Shown piece after piece: positions 12,291 through 24,144 of a DNA stretch of 64,000 nucleotides. A program made the translations under genes and the position numbers. This DNA comes from Pycnopodia helianthoides (Eukaryota; Echinodermata; Asteroidea; Forcipulatida; Asteriidae): assembly GCA_032158295.1 (NCBI GenBank), contig CM063249.1, forward strand, positions 1,272,501-1,336,500, in the 5' to 3' direction. The notes beneath the pieces are model-generated. The model was not told the DNA's origin, did no database searches, and saw nothing but the letters and a program-made list of their open reading frames with translations. Each line of letters begins with the position of its first letter. The stretch's first letter is position 1.

Positions 12291-12499
12291 GCAAACAAAA
12301 CAACTGTTATAGATGATGCCACCCCTGAGGTCAAACTGTGTGAGCGTGTGTGTAGTTGCCACTCACAACTACATGTATCAGCCAATGAAAGGTGGTCATT
12401 TGAACTCAATGAGGGCGTGTTTGAGCGTGTGATTTCATAACGCTAGGGGGTCTTCACAGTAAATCATTCTGATTGTTTTTTGTTTTCTCTCTATTGCAG

Positions 12500-12640
12500 G
12501 ACGCATCAGGGCAGACAGAGTATACCTATGGACTTATACAGCGCTCCTTCGTTCATCTTTTTGAGGTCTTAGGTCAGAGGTCAGGAGCCAACGTCAACTA
12601 CACTCTCAGTGCTTCCTATTTGGAGATATACAATGAACAG
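12500..12640 (+). CDS. KIF12: KIF12-like visible exon 4 (motor, SYLEIYNEQ)
   Basis: 47 codons bounded by ctattgcag and gtgggt. It encodes YGLIQRSFVHLFEVL and ends in SYLEIYNEQ, the kinesin helix/strand after loop 5. It joins directly to the P-loop exon in phase 0 (GPINQ then DASGQTEYTYG). Confidence 0.95.
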
Positions 12641-12875
12641 GTGGGTTAAAGTGTTTTTTATTCATATAAATAGACGTCAGAGAACGTGTGCATACGGTAC
12701 ATGTTCAAAATATTTTGTACACATATTGTGCCAGTCATATGGATTCGGACATTTTGTGATGCAGTATACCCCAAAACAATGCATTCTTTTAGTGCTTTTA
12801 ATAGTCAAACTTTTTCTTTGTATTTGGGTGTGTTATAATATGTAAAACAACTATTGACTGCATCTAGCTACTGGG

Positions 12876-13046
12876 CAATTTCGGTGGTCTAGTTGGTAGG
12901 ACATCTGCTCTAGAATGGCAAAGGTCGTGGGTTCGAATCCCACCCGAGTAATATGCCTGTGGATTATTTTTCACATAACTCGGGGAAGGACTGAGTATAC
13001 AGTGCTTTACACACATCGGTGAAAGGGTAAAACCAAATATTATTAA
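12876..13046 (+). mobile_element. tRNA-derived SINE
   Basis: Head with A-box-like tggtctagttggtaggac and a perfect B box gggttcgaatccc, followed by a non-tRNA body (aactcggggaaggactgagt, cacatcggtgaaagggtaaa). The acceptor arms pair poorly, so it is a SINE and not a working tRNA. It lies 135 bases before kinesin visible exon 5. Confidence 0.8.
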
Positions 13047-13180
13047 ATATTGACTGCTTTTACTTGTGTTATGGTTAAGACTACGACTCCCTCGGGGATT
13101 CCCCTTTTTGTCTTGAAGAAAGAACTTAACTGACAATGTTGATATTTTATGCTTTTTTCTCCTTGTTTTTGTGTGTGTAG

Positions 13181-13316
13181 GTAAAAGATTTACTGAACCC
13201 ATCCGGACGAGACTCGCTGCCGGTCCGATGGTCCAAAGATAAGGGATTCTACGTGGAGAATTTATTCGTTTTAGACTGTGAGACACTGGATGATCTATTA
13301 GCCATCTTAGAAGAAG
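13181..13316 (+). CDS. KIF12: KIF12-like visible exon 5 (motor, VKDLLNP)
   Basis: Bounded by gtgtgtgtag and gtaagt. It encodes VKDLLNPSGRDSLPVRWSKD then KGFYVENLFV. The combination PVRW...KGFYVE is close to what I recall for vertebrate KIF12 and is one basis for the subfamily call. Ends in phase 1 within a Gly codon. Confidence 0.95.
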
Positions 13317-13339
13317 GTAAGTTGTAACTCACAATGTAA

Positions 13340-13600
13340 CTCTGGCAGGCAAGTTACTACACTGTTCAAATAGGAAATTTTACATTTTGTGTCATAATTT
13401 CCACATAAATTTGAGTGTTATGAAAGTAACTACTGACCAAGTTTTGAGAAGTGCAACCTTTCTTCATATCAAAAGTTGGTAAAAATTGGACAGTGCAATC
13501 TCCCAAAAATATAACATTTAATGTTTTATTCCATTGATCTGTGTACAAATCGGTCCAGCAGGAAGTCCAAGCTCTGTGTTCTATTGAACATGTAATATTA
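13340..13600 (+). repeat. interspersed repeat, family C
   Basis: From ggcaggcaagttactacact to ggaagtccaagctctgtgtt. It matches 19160-19425 in the same order (ggaaattttacattt, aagttttgagatgtgc, aggaagtccagg) and, in part, 18969-19090, 39180-39370 (inverted) and 48900-48970. Confidence 0.75.
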
Positions 13601-13632
13601 CTGGTTACATGGTCTCTAACTCAATAGAAAGT

Positions 13633-14083
13633 CAGCGGCGGCACCAGACCTGTTAATCTGGGCTGCAAAAGGGGGGCAAACTTAAACTTGGGGGGGGGGG
13701 GGAACAAAATAATGTACTGTATAAGCCTACAATTAACTCAAGAAATAAGATTTTGCACTGTGTGAATGTGACGTGTTTTTGCGAACTGCGTGTACAATGG
13801 CTGCTTTAGGTTTTGAGCAGACAATGCATTTCTATTTATAGCAAGTTTCCAAGCTTGTACAGATAATTAAATCCACATTTTATTAACATTGCCGGAGATG
13901 GAAAGTGTATTGTGCTTTTTTGATGGTGCCAGCTAATTATGATGGATGAAATTGAGTTTATTATTTACAGCGCAAACAACATTGTAACAAATTGGGTGCA
14001 ATGGTTTGGGATTAAACTCAATTTCCGCCATCGGGGAAAAAAATGGGGGGGGGGGAATTTGCCCCCCCAAAGCGCCGCCGCTG
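13633..14083. mobile_element. hAT-like non-autonomous element (451 bp) with 8-bp target duplication
   Basis: Ends CAGCGGCGGC at the left and GCCGCCGCTG at the right, flanked on both sides by the same 8 bases TAGAAAGT (13625-13632 and 14084-14091). An 8-bp duplication with short C-A-G inverted ends is the hAT superfamily mark. Poly-G runs lie just inside both ends; no transposase. Confidence 0.9.
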
Positions 14084-14115
14084 TAGAAAGTTTTATGTTC
14101 ATGTGCATGCGAACC

Positions 14116-14508
14116 TCACTAAATTGTAATTATAATAATTGTACGTAGTTTGTATACAGCGCTTTATCACACCTGATGGGCGTCTCAAAGCGCTCAGTAT
14201 TTTTTCAAAGCGCTCATTATGAGACCTTTTTCCTTTTACATAGCACCATGTAATGGTTTACAAGGTGCTGTGGCGCAATATGCAGCCAATCAAACCAGGA
14301 ACACCGGGACGAAACCCCTTCTCTTTACGATAAGTGCACTGGGTTTTTTATGTGCATTACACAACACACTGGACTTATGGCTTTGCATCCCATCTGGAAG
14401 ATGAAGCAATAATGGATTTATAAGTGTCACGACCAGGACTCGAACTCACACTCTTCTGATCAGAAAAACCATAGCTTGAGTAAAGATTTGCTCGGCCATG
14501 ACACGCCA
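14116..14508 (-). mobile_element. tRNA-Leu-derived SINE, copy 1
   Basis: Inverted copy: the tRNA-like head is at the right (gactcgaac B-box inverse, ctcggccatgacacg), the body has tttacaaggtgctgtggcgc, and the tail has a tatagcgc-like motif. A small deletion lies near 14416. It matches the copies at 46606-47038 and 61772-62190. Confidence 0.85.
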
Positions 14509-14609
14509 TGTAATAAAAACAATTAACAATAATTAAGATTGTATTGTATTCCCACCGTGCAAAGTTTCAAATCTTACTGTTCCTTTTTTACTAATGTTTC
14601 CTTCTTCAG

Positions 14610-14701
14610 GTATGGGACAGAGACAAATAGCAACAAATAACATCAATGAATACTCCAGTAGAAGTCACACCATTGTATCACTGCAGATTGACTGCGAAAT
14701 G
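14610..14701 (+). CDS. KIF12: KIF12-like visible exon 6 (switch I)
   Basis: Bounded by cttcttcag and gtaagt. It encodes MGQRQIATNNINEYSSRSHT; NEYSSRSH is switch I (family pattern NxxSSRSH), which contacts the nucleotide. Phase 1 to phase 0. Confidence 0.96.
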
Positions 14702-15762
14702 GTAAGTAAATATTATCAATATGAAACTGAATTTATCCAGGTACATACATGTAAGAAACCAAATTTATCCAGGTACTTTATGCTGAAAGCCTCAAGACGT
14801 TTTACAATGGCACGGTAAAATCAAAGTATACTGAATGAGTGTCCAAACAATGTTTTATTACAAACACTACTAAAAGGTAGGGTCATCATTTGGTTTTTGT
14901 CATTTTAATGATGATTTATTGGCAAATTTATCAGACGAGATACAATAAAAGTCACATATCGTCGGCTCAGTGCTATGAAGTCGTTATTGCAATTTCAAAT
15001 CCGTAATGACCAAAAAGGTCATTTAAGTGAAAAATGCTAATAAGTTTGGAAAAATAAACCAAAGTAATTTTTTTCTGAGAAACTTAATTTTTTGTTTTGC
15101 CAAACTATTTGGGAGACCACTTTCGATCAATAAACTCCATTTACCAGGAGTGCCAAAATATGCAAAACCAATTTTACGAAATCATACAAACTGCACTAAC
15201 AACCTTATAGTCCTGAGCCGACAATAGAACAGGAAAAAACGCTCACGGTATTTTCATCAAGATTGTTGAATCCATCTACATTTAGCGAGGGACAGGGGAA
15301 CCAACCACATCTCTGGCCGCAGCATTCGCAAACCATGGAAATTTGAATCTCCAAAAGTCCCCTGTAGGCGTTCTTTGGAGACTCAAATTTGTTGGCATAC
15401 TTTTATTGATTTCTAATCAACGGGGGGCAAAAAATAATTTTGCAGGATGCTTACTACCATTATCACCATCACCATCTTTATAACAAGTAGGGTTTCAGAT
15501 AGTACACATTTTGTTCTGGGTCGTTACCAAAGCATGACCCTACGTTACAGAGATATGATGTAATAATAAGAAAGGTTGAGGTAGGTGTTTGCAAAAAAGG
15601 TGTCATAATTTTGAAGACAAATTTGTTAGAGAACAAAATAATTAAACATTTTTGATTGAAATACACTTGAATACATGATGTTAAAAGTTGTGATATTCCA
15701 GAGACAGTTTAAATTATCAGACAAAGAAAAACTAGACTGATTGGCCCCCCCCCAAAAAAAAC

Positions 15763-16061
15763 GTGTTTAGCGTCCCAGCACGCTGCCTTTTTAGAGGCCG
15801 CCTCCTTTTTAATTTTTTAATTTTTTTAAAGGATACATTTTTACCATCTTTGACGAAAAAAATAATAATTTAAAATAAAAAAGATCATATTTTTTTACTT
15901 TAACACACCGAAAAAACACACGGAAAAAAGCTGGCAACCATCTTGAAAAATGGCCAGGCCGGTTGTCTTGAAAAATGTGTTTGGCTACTAATACAGTTCT
16001 ATTGGATGTCGGGCTGCTATTTAAAAAAAAGTTCCTTTTTCAGAAAGGCAGGACGCTAAAC
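15763..16061 (+). mobile_element. GTTTAGCGTCC-ended MITE, copy 3 (best ends)
   Basis: GTTTAGCGTCCCAGCACGCT at the left and GGCAGGACGCTAAAC at the right give clean inverted ends. The internal segments gcctttttagaggccgcctc and ctggcaaccatcttgaaaaa are shared with 57440-57713 in the same orientation. Confidence 0.85.
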
Positions 16062-16539
16062 ATGTTTTTTATTTTATTTTACCATACATGTGTATTAGAG
16101 GCTGTTGTACAAGTTTTCAAATTTTGCTATTATTTATAAGAAAAACACTTTTTCTTTCCATAAGCTTGATGTGAAAAGTCTAATGATTATCTGGTAAATG
16201 TGTCTCAAGTTCAACACAGCATTGATATGAAAGATAACACAATCTGTTCGCTGGTTGTTTGTATTAATGGTATGTTATCCAAGTTATCGCATTATCCATA
16301 AGAACAATATTAGTAGCTCTGATGGTTTCCAGGAGATGTTGAAGGGTGTATTGTGGTCTTGTCGTATCAGTGGACATAAAAATCGCAGTTAAAAAATGTT
16401 TATCTAGTTAGGGACACCATTAGTTGCTCATTAAGGCTTTGGTGGGCCCAGTATCATTAACCTGGTATGTAGGATTTGAATGGTGGGAATATAAATCAAG
16501 TGAGATTTGCATCGAGGCACCATGTACATAAAACTCTTT

Positions 16540-16670
16540 TATGAGTTGTGGCGGTTCTGAGAAGAACTGGTAGTTTGACAACTTGACGTTTCATTAGTGT
16601 TCTCTGATCGTCTTCAGGAGAAATGTTGAGTTGTCAAATATCAGTTCTACTCAAAACTTTAAAGTGAGTC
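16540..16670. repeat. hairpin-type repeat fragment
   Basis: Contains ctgagaagaactggtagttt, gtcttcaggagaa and the inverse atcagttctactcaaaac. Related to the larger hairpin at 25025-25300 and to 55770-55855. Confidence 0.5.
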
Positions 16671-16951
16671 AATTTTGTATGTTGTCTCCAGATGGCGCTA
16701 TGATGTCAGTGCATAAAGTCTCTAGACCTCATGCCCATGACGTCATTTGAGTAGGGCGCCCTCGGTTAGATGTCAAAAGAAGATTGCTCATTGACTCATC
16801 CTCTGCGTCACACATTCTAGATATGTGTTTTCCATTGTTTCATCATCGTTTTACTTCTAAGTGGAGGTGTGATGACATCAATGCATAAGGTCTATTGTAC
16901 ATCTAATTACATTGTCTTAGAGAGCACTTTTTGATGCTCGTGTGTAAGGAT

Positions 16952-17116
16952 GGCAGGCCTAGAATTAGAGGCCACGAGGCCATGGTTTTCTGTTGCCCTG
17001 GTCTTGCCTTGGGGCCTTTTAAAAAGATTCCCATACACTTTTAGATTATCCAATGGAAGTGCCCTTTGTAAGATAAAAATGGCCTTGCCCTCTCAACGAT
17101 GAAATTCCAGGCCTTG
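16952..17116 (-). mobile_element. CCAGGCCTGGAATTTC MITE, copy 2 (inverted)
   Basis: Ends caggcctagaatt and tgaaattccaggccttgg. The interior (ggccatggttttctgttgcc, attatccaatggaagtgccc) is the inverse of the copies at 4068 and 24145. Confidence 0.75.
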
Positions 17117-17344
17117 GATTGAGGAATGTTTGATGATTTGTGAGATGGCATACTTGTATTTGCTGTCAAAATAATTTCACAAGGTTGAAGGAATGTCCAC
17201 AGTTAACGCTGAATGTAATGTAATGTCAGAGTGAGACAGCGAAAGCATTTGTAGGGAACGAGGACAGTTGGCAATGATTTGTGTTAAAACATTTACTTGG
17301 TATTGGGAGTGCATTTTACAAAAACAGATTAATTCAAATAACAA

Positions 17345-17545
17345 AATGCCTGAGAATCTGAAGCCTTTCTCAGATTCAAATATTTTAGTGAGAAATTACC
17401 TCTTACTCAAAAACTACATTACTTCCGAGGGGAGGCGTTTCTCACAATTTGTTATACTATCAGCAGCTCTCAGGTGCTCCTTACCAAGTAACTTTTTATG
17501 GTAATTATTTCTTGAGTAATTATCAAAAGTACCTACTGCCTTTAA
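17345..17545 (-). mobile_element. TTAA MITE family A, truncated inverted copy
   Basis: Carries the inverse of family A from the middle (gtgagaaattacctctt, acttccgaggggaggcgttt) to a right end gtacctactgcctttaa with TTAA. The other half is lost or diverged. Confidence 0.65.
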
Positions 17546-18409
17546 AATAAGCTTGTGTTTAGACATACTACATGTATCTGTTTGGAGCTAGGAAAATACT
17601 CAAAAAGAAGTAAAAAGTGTTATTAACGAAAAACAAATTGCATTTTGGTTTGATTGTTAATCCCTGTGTGTCTATTCTGGCTTCCTGACTGCTACCATTC
17701 AGGGTTTACGTTCCAAGCTGAAAACGTGTTAATAATTCACACAGACAGTGCCTTTACTGGATATGTCCGCAGACCTATAAAATGTATGTTGAATCGATCG
17801 GTTGATTAATTCTGCAACATCTCGGACGGTATGAGCAGGGCGCATGTTTAACCTGCCGCTTGTAGTAGGTTTCTCTTTGGTGAGCCCTTTTCCAGCGTTG
17901 CCAGTGCACCACTCACCCATCTAACCTGACCCGATGTTTGCTTGTTCAAAGTACACACAAAAACCAATGTCAGCCTGTTTGAACTAGAATGGCCGCTTGA
18001 CATTTGTCCCTTGATACAGTGTACGGCATACCATTGTGCCTTTTGTTCCAGCACGGAGCAGTTCACCTCCCCGTGCGTCGAGTTCAAGTTGGACTACAAC
18101 TGCCGGCAGCATTTGCTCGTGATAACCTTCAAGTGGTTTAGCAAGGTCGTTATCTCTCCCTCTATGTAATCTTCAATTGGGATATTCCAAGCAACCATCT
18201 GAGCATTCGGTGCCCTTTTTTTAGGACTTGTTTGTGAGGAGCGGAAGGTTGTGATGAGGTTTGCGTTGATATTTGTTTCAATCGTATGTCTGCGTCAAGG
18301 GGTTGTGTGTGGTTGAAACAGCATATTGTGTAAACAATCTTTTTAATGAATCCTGTGGAAACACGTGGCAGAGGTTATGCTCGAGCAGACAATATTGTGC
18401 TTTAAATAA

Positions 18410-18558
18410 TTTTCTGCTGAGCAAAACTAAGCAGGAACCAGTCAAAGATGGTACATGTGATACCATATGTTGGCTGGTAATTTTAATCTAGAAAGCAAAA
18501 ATGTTTTGTGCTTAGGTACTTTTTGTGCTTTTAAAGCAGCTCTATAATTGCGCCCAGA
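18410..18558 (-). repeat. GGGCCCAATTTC-family fragment
   Basis: Contains atgttggctggtaattttaa, ttttgtgcttaggtac and ttaaagcagctctataattg then gcgcccag, the family right end. The left end is not clear. Confidence 0.5.
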
Positions 18559-18654
18559 ATTTTATTTGGATTTTGGAAATGGTTGTTTAACTTTTGTCTA
18601 TATTGAAAATAGGGCATTTGAACGTGGTCTCTACAATACTTTTACATGGACTGA

Positions 18655-18705
18655 CAACATACCACAGGGGCGTTGCAACCAAACAGGTCCCTTGCTGAAG
18701 GGTTA
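18655..18705 (+). repeat. short repeat shared with the right-end duplication
   Basis: accacaggggcgttgcaacc then aaacaggtccctt; the same string recurs at 59180-59226 and 61695-61742. Confidence 0.6.
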
Positions 18706-18968
18706 AAATGACCTTATCGTGAAAATTCAAATTTCGACCACTGAAGTCTGTTAAGCTTGTGTATGCCTTGACCACAGTCATTGTTTCTGGAATTTGTACT
18801 TGCAGTTTCTAAAAAAAGTAGTAATGATGATTTACAATGCAATTTATTGTGCAGGCTTTGCAGTTGATTTTTCCCTTGTGAATGACTAGATCTTGTGGAA
18901 TGTTATAAAAATTATCAGCTGTACAAAATTTGAGATGTGCTCCTTTTGTTTCTTCATCAAAAATTAAT

Positions 18969-19150
18969 TTACAGTGCATTCTCTGGTAGATGTGAGATTT
19001 TCTGGTTTCTTCCATTGAGCTATGTACAAGTTGTGCCTGTTTAAAGTCCAGATTCTGTGGCTCTTTTGTAAACATGTTATGTCTGAGGTTAAACATGGTC
19101 TATAGACCTTGGAACCTTTGTTTACAAAAAGAGTGACCTTGTACATTCCG
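18969..19150 (+). repeat. interspersed repeat family C, partial copy
   Basis: Starts ttacagtgcattctctggta and ends near agagtgacc. It shares ttttctggtttcttccattg and taaagtccagattctg with family C and lies directly left of a fuller copy. Confidence 0.5.
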
Positions 19151-19159
19151 GGGCCTTTC

Positions 19160-19425
19160 TAGCAGGCAAGATACTACACTGGTCATATTGGAAATTTTAC
19201 ATTTTATGTCATATTTTCCACATACTGTAAGTTCAAGAGATACACCAAAAAACAACATCTGGACAAGTTTTGAGATGTGCCACCTTTCTTAATATCAAAA
19301 GTTGATAAAAATCAGACAGCGCAATCTCCATGAAATGTAAGATTTTATGTTTTCTTCCATCGAGCACAGTATCAATTGTGCGTGCAGGAAGTCCAGGCTC
19401 GCATTCTCTTGTAAACAGTACATGT
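19160..19425 (+). repeat. interspersed repeat family C, copy
   Basis: The closest relative of 13340-13600, in the same orientation: ggcaagatactacactggtc, ggaaattttacattttatgt, atcaaaagttgataaaaatc, caggaagtccaggctcgcat. Confidence 0.75.
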
Positions 19426-20228
19426 CATGTTTTTACTATTGTCACACTCCCAAGGTGTGACATGAATTAACTCCATTGTACCTGTGAACACTTACCATGT
19501 ACTTGCTAATAAGTGTACCCAATGGGACAGTATGTTTGGATTGTTAATTTGTTCACACTTAATCCCACAATAAAATCCTCACTTAGTGGTTGCTCTGTAA
19601 TCAAGTAGGATTGGATTTTACAGAACAACATCTGCCTTTGAAGTTTTTGCATTTCAATGATTTTAGTGGACCGTTTACTTGATTAAAGGCATTATACAGG
19701 ATTGGTAAGAACAAAAAACATAGGCCTGATTGTTTAATTTTAGTCTGAAAGCTTAGGCCTACGATTATGAAGTTCATTCTAGTTAGAACTAATTTTTTTC
19801 TGTGAAATATTTCCTCTGAAATGAAGTCATTCGAGAAAACTCCCCAAAACGCAACATCTGATTTTGATTGTTACAACCAAAATTAAGGACATTGTGTTTA
19901 TGCATGCTGATAATTGTACATGGTTATTCACAATTTTCTCCTGACTCACCGAACGAATTAAGTTTCTCAAGTTTATTATTTCATGCATTATGGTTGATCA
20001 CACCATAGAGCGAGGACACACAAAACATGAGCACTGTCTGCAACTATTTTGTCTGCTCAACCATTCCTGCATAATACCTTAAAGTATCAACAATTCTGTA
20101 AGGCATCAAAAATGTTCTCTCTTAACAGTAGTCCGCCAGCCAAATGTCAGTGAAAAAAAATTGACAACATAGAACTTTTTTTTAGAGGCCTGGCTGACAT
20201 GTTTATTGCTTCTTAAAGTTAATTTATG

Positions 20229-20381
20229 TCTCGTGGCATGTCATAACTGAGCAGCTAAGAGCATTAGATTCAAGCTCTGGTGTTTGTGATCAGCAGAGTG
20301 TGGGTTCAAGTCCTGGTCTTGACACTTGTGTCCTTGAGCAAGACACTTTACCATAATTGCTTGGTCCTTCAGGTAGGACAA
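20229..20381 (+). mobile_element. tRNA-Leu-derived SINE, copy 2, left part
   Basis: Head ctcgtggcatgtcataactg then gggttcaagtcctggtcttg and the body gacacttgtgtccttgagca. It stops at the TTAA element and resumes after it at 21282. Confidence 0.85.
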
Positions 20382-21281
20382 TTAAGGAACACACCGGCTT
20401 TGTTGGGCTATTTGGGCTACAAAATAGACTAAAACATGATTTCAAAGGTCTTCTTGGAATGAAGAAGAATGGTTCATAAAAGAAACCCTCAAATGTTGCC
20501 GTTTCCAAGCATTTTTCGAAAAACGAAGGTCATGTGACTTTCCTGAACCAAAATGTGGTTCCGAAAAGTCTAGTGATCTTCAGAGTTAGTTTTATTTCCA
20601 GCCGTATTAAAGTAAATTACTGAACCAAATTTAAGTCTTTTTAATATATAATTATTCATGAGTATTTGACGCAAAAAGACTATGTATTCAGATTATGGAT
20701 ACAAGCTGTAAATAATGATGAAAAATCGAACGTACGATTCGCATACAGAGAGTCCGTGCAACGTGGGGAGCAAGCGAGTAAACCTTGGGTGCATGTCCCG
20801 TACAGCCGGTGCTGTGTCTCCACACCATTTGTTACATTTTGTTTTATGAGGGTTTTAGTCTGTAGCCCTAGCTATTATCCCCTAACTATTGACACGTTAC
20901 GTGATGCCTGCGCTATACACGCGGCGGGACCACGACGAATAGCTGCACGATGGTGTGGATCGGACTGTGTTTATGTGGGTTTTTTAATTACACGTGAATT
21001 TGTGCTTGATGGATATGAAGACTAGATCCTCATGCCACGTCATCGTTATAATTAATACATTAACAGACCACCAGTCTACTTACAACAATGTCACGTAAAC
21101 TTGACAGTTGCAACGGCTGGAAAAGCATACGCTGACCTTTGACCGCATTTTGTTTTTTTCACATTTTTCGTTAATTACGTGATATTTTGATGATTTTTTT
21201 AGAACAACCATCTAAAAATTATTGTCTATGATTCCACATCACTAAATTTTGGTAAAACCTTAAGCCGGTGTGTCCCTTTAA
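20382..21281. mobile_element. TTAA-flanked non-autonomous element (900 bp) inside a SINE
   Basis: Starts TTAAGGAACACACCGGCTTT and ends AAGCCGGTGTGTCCCTTTAA, so inverted ends of about 20 bp plus TTAA. It splits a tRNA-Leu SINE. A 119-codon open frame at 20666-21025 (starting MTQKDYVFRLWIQAVNN) lies inside. I do not recognise it; composition does not suggest a transposase and it may be chance. Confidence 0.85.
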
Positions 21282-21375
21282 ACTTTAGGTTCAGTGTTGG
21301 TAGTGCTTGTAAAAAAAAAGTTTATCGTGAAAGAGTAGGGGTTAACCCTGGGGTTTCTGGTTCACATACATGTAG
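21282..21375 (+). mobile_element. tRNA-Leu-derived SINE, copy 2, right part
   Basis: Continues the SINE body after the TTAA insertion: cagtgttggtagtgcttg, gtttatcgtgaaagagtagg, ggttaaccctggggtttctg, as in the intact copy at 61930-62020. Confidence 0.7.
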
Positions 21376-22380
21376 CAAGCACCCTTGTTTACAGGTGTCC
21401 TCAGGTTTGCGAGCCAAAGTGTCTAAGTTAACTTATGAGGCATCCTTGGTTTAATTACCAGAAATATAAATGATAATAATGATAATATTTATGATAATAA
21501 CAATATGGAACGGAAACCTTAAGTTATTGACCAGTGAAAGAGCTAGCTGACTATAAAGGCTTTACTGGTCAGGCTGGCTCAGGTCCTTGAGAAAGTTAAG
21601 GTTAAACCCCGCCTATAGCCCAATTTCACACTAGACAGATTTCCAAGGAAGTTCCCAAGAAAATTGTAATGACTTTTTCACACTTGAGTTGTTAACTCTG
21701 TCCATGTCCAAGCAAACTCCAGGCCATGCCCGCCCCAGGAAATAGCTACCCCTGCTTCGCAGGGCTCGCATCTGGGTCCAAGGTCTCTAGTGAAATCTAC
21801 ACAAATTTGCTGTCCTTTTGTCCTTTCAGACATGGTGCATTTTGTAAAACTTTGCAACCATGCTAAAATTAAGCATGGGACCCTTGCTAAATTGTTGTCA
21901 TGTGCAAAGGGTTTTATGTGTACAGTGAATAAAGATTGATCACCTTGTTTTTGCTTGTACAGTTATCTGTTAATGTGTACTCTTTTACTAATGTCACTAG
22001 AATGGATGGTGTGAGCCAGGTGCTTTAACTCTCCTGACCACAGAGGTGTGAAGTGTGCCTTTGTTGTCACCCTGTGTTGTACTATCACTAACCAAATTGT
22101 AACCTGTAGTTGTTTGCTCTGCACACAAATAATTATATAGTATTGCTAATCAAAAAAACAAGAAGATGTTTTGTAACCATGTAGAGCACAACTGCCAGGC
22201 CAGGTACTTTGTTCTTGTAAGCAAGACAGTGTTTCCTTGGTAAAGGGTACCATCTCAATGAGATAAAAGTAGATTTATACTGGAACATTTCAAGGGGCAC
22301 TAAGGCAGGGAGTCAGTTGCATCTGTTGCCTCTGTCAATTATCACAATAGACTTTTTTAAACTCAATTTTTTTTAGGCAT

Positions 22381-23065
22381 AATAGATACATGAGTGCACA
22401 TGTCGCAACTACCATCAGATCTGCTAACTATCATCTTAATAACATTAGCCGTGCACGCCAAATGCTCACGACTGAAGCGGCCAAGCTAGCTGTGCACACT
22501 TTGGTTACCTCCAGGTTGGACTACTGCAACAGCCTCTTGATTGGTGTCAACAAATCTCTCATCACCAAACTTCAGAATGTTCAACGCACCTCTGCTCGCG
22601 TCATCGTCAAGCGTAAGAAGTACGACCCTATAACATCAGAACTCGTTGCTCTTCACTGGCTCCCCATACAACAACGTATCAAATTCAAAGTTCTTCTTCT
22701 TGTGTACAAAGCTCACCATAAACAGTCGCCATCTTACATATCTGACCTGCTACAGCTGCAACAACCAGGCAGACAGCTTAGATCATATACATCTTCTCCT
22801 CAGTTTATCGTGCCCAGAACCCATGCTGTGTCATTTGCAGATCGCTCACTCTCCTGCTATGGACCAAAAGAATGGAACACTCTCCCAAATCACATCAAGG
22901 ATGCTCAGACTGTTAATATTTTCAAGAGACTGCTCAAATGTCATCTTTTTTTTCAACAAGTGTATTGTAATTAATTTCAAGTAACTGTCTTTAGCGCCTT
23001 TGAACAATTTTTGTTGATTTTGGCGCTATATAAATGTTTTCTGATTGATTGACTGATTGATTGAT
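22381..23065 (+). mobile_element. CR1/L2-like LINE 3' end, 5' truncated
   Basis: An open frame of 194 codons (22390-22974) is the C-terminal end of a non-LTR retrotransposon polyprotein, past the catalytic reverse-transcriptase centre: LVTSRLDYCNSLLIGVNKSL, ELVALHWLPIQQRIKFKVLL, and a WNTLP motif near the end. It is followed by ttggcgctatataaatgttt and a (TGAT)n-like tail, typical of CR1/L2 elements. The 5' end is cut; the fragment is uninterrupted and so fairly young. It lies in the kinesin intron before visible exon 7. Confidence 0.93.
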
Positions 23066-23361
23066 ACATATTACATTTTACAATCCTTAGTATCCTAGAG
23101 TACAATAGCTCTGATCCTCAATCACCATGGATAATGTACAGCATAGATCCATATGAACAGAATGATACATTTGAATGTGGATAAGTGTTAAACTTCAAAT
23201 ATAAAGCCACTTTAACAACATATAGTTTAGGAAAAGGACAATAAAAATACCCAAAAAAATAAAAATATAGTCCACTTAAACATGGCAAATTAACATTTTA
23301 AAGGGCAAATATATTCTATTTTTACTGTAAATTTCTCTCTTGTCTTGTTTGTATTCTGCAG

Positions 23362-23515
23362 CCCGATCCAGAAGAAGAGAGTCTATATATCACCAAGCAT
23401 GGTCGTCTCAGCTTCGTCGATCTCGCCGGTAGTGAGAAGGTGAAAGAGTTGGGTAACTCATCAGGAGAGTTACTCACCGAGACAACCAATATCAACAAGA
23501 GTTTGTTGACACTAG
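23362..23515 (+). CDS. KIF12: KIF12-like visible exon 7 (switch II)
   Basis: Bounded by gtattctgcag and gtgagt after an 8.7-kb repeat-filled intron. It encodes GRLSFVDLAGSEKVKELGNS and TTNINKSLLTLG. DLAGSEK is switch II, and the NINKSL helix is the microtubule-facing relay. Phase 0 to phase 1. Confidence 0.96.
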
Positions 23516-23975
23516 GTGAGTTCATCAATCACAAGGAATTCCTCAATACTTTTAGGCGTGGGAAACCACGGACAACATGGCTGCTGTTGCTCATCAGGGC
23601 CAAATTTCATACAACTGCTTTAAAAGCAGAAAATATTGCTTAAAACCCTAAAGTGCAGGAATAACCCCATGAGCTACACAAATGCAGGAATTTTCCACTA
23701 TTAACTGGTTCCCAGTAAGCCAAAAAGATTGTTTGGCAGGGGGAGGGGTGTTGAAAACCTCAGAACCTAGCAAAGTCTGCTAATCCAAACATGAAAAAGG
23801 GAACATTAGAAATATAATTAAGATGTATGTTTATAAATCAATAAAACATGAAAAAGCCAGTGTGTTTCTCTGAAACATTAAAGCATCCATGTTGACAGTT
23901 TTCCTCAGAATTCAACTGAGCTGCATTGATTCAAGAACCCAGAATGATTACAGATATGTTTCTCTTCAATTGCAG

Positions 23976-24094
23976 GGAATTGTATATCAGCATTGAGTGA
24001 TACCCGGAAGCGTTCAGGTCATATACCATACAGGGACAGTAAACTGACCAAGCTTCTAGCAGACAGTCTAGGCGGAAATGGCATCACCCTAATG
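23976..24094 (+). CDS. KIF12: KIF12-like visible exon 8 (motor, [13 protein letters not shown])
   Basis: Bounded by cttcaattgcag and gtagga. It encodes [20 protein letters not shown] then [19 protein letters not shown], a signature kinesin microtubule-binding segment. Phase 1 to phase 0. Confidence 0.96.
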
Positions 24095-24144
24095 GTAGGA
24101 ATCAGTCCAAGAATTCCTTCTTCATAAATCTCTGTTTAGAGTTG

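Noticed and set aside
12888..12950. Functional tRNA gene
   Set aside because: The B box is perfect but the acceptor stem does not pair, and a SINE body follows directly.
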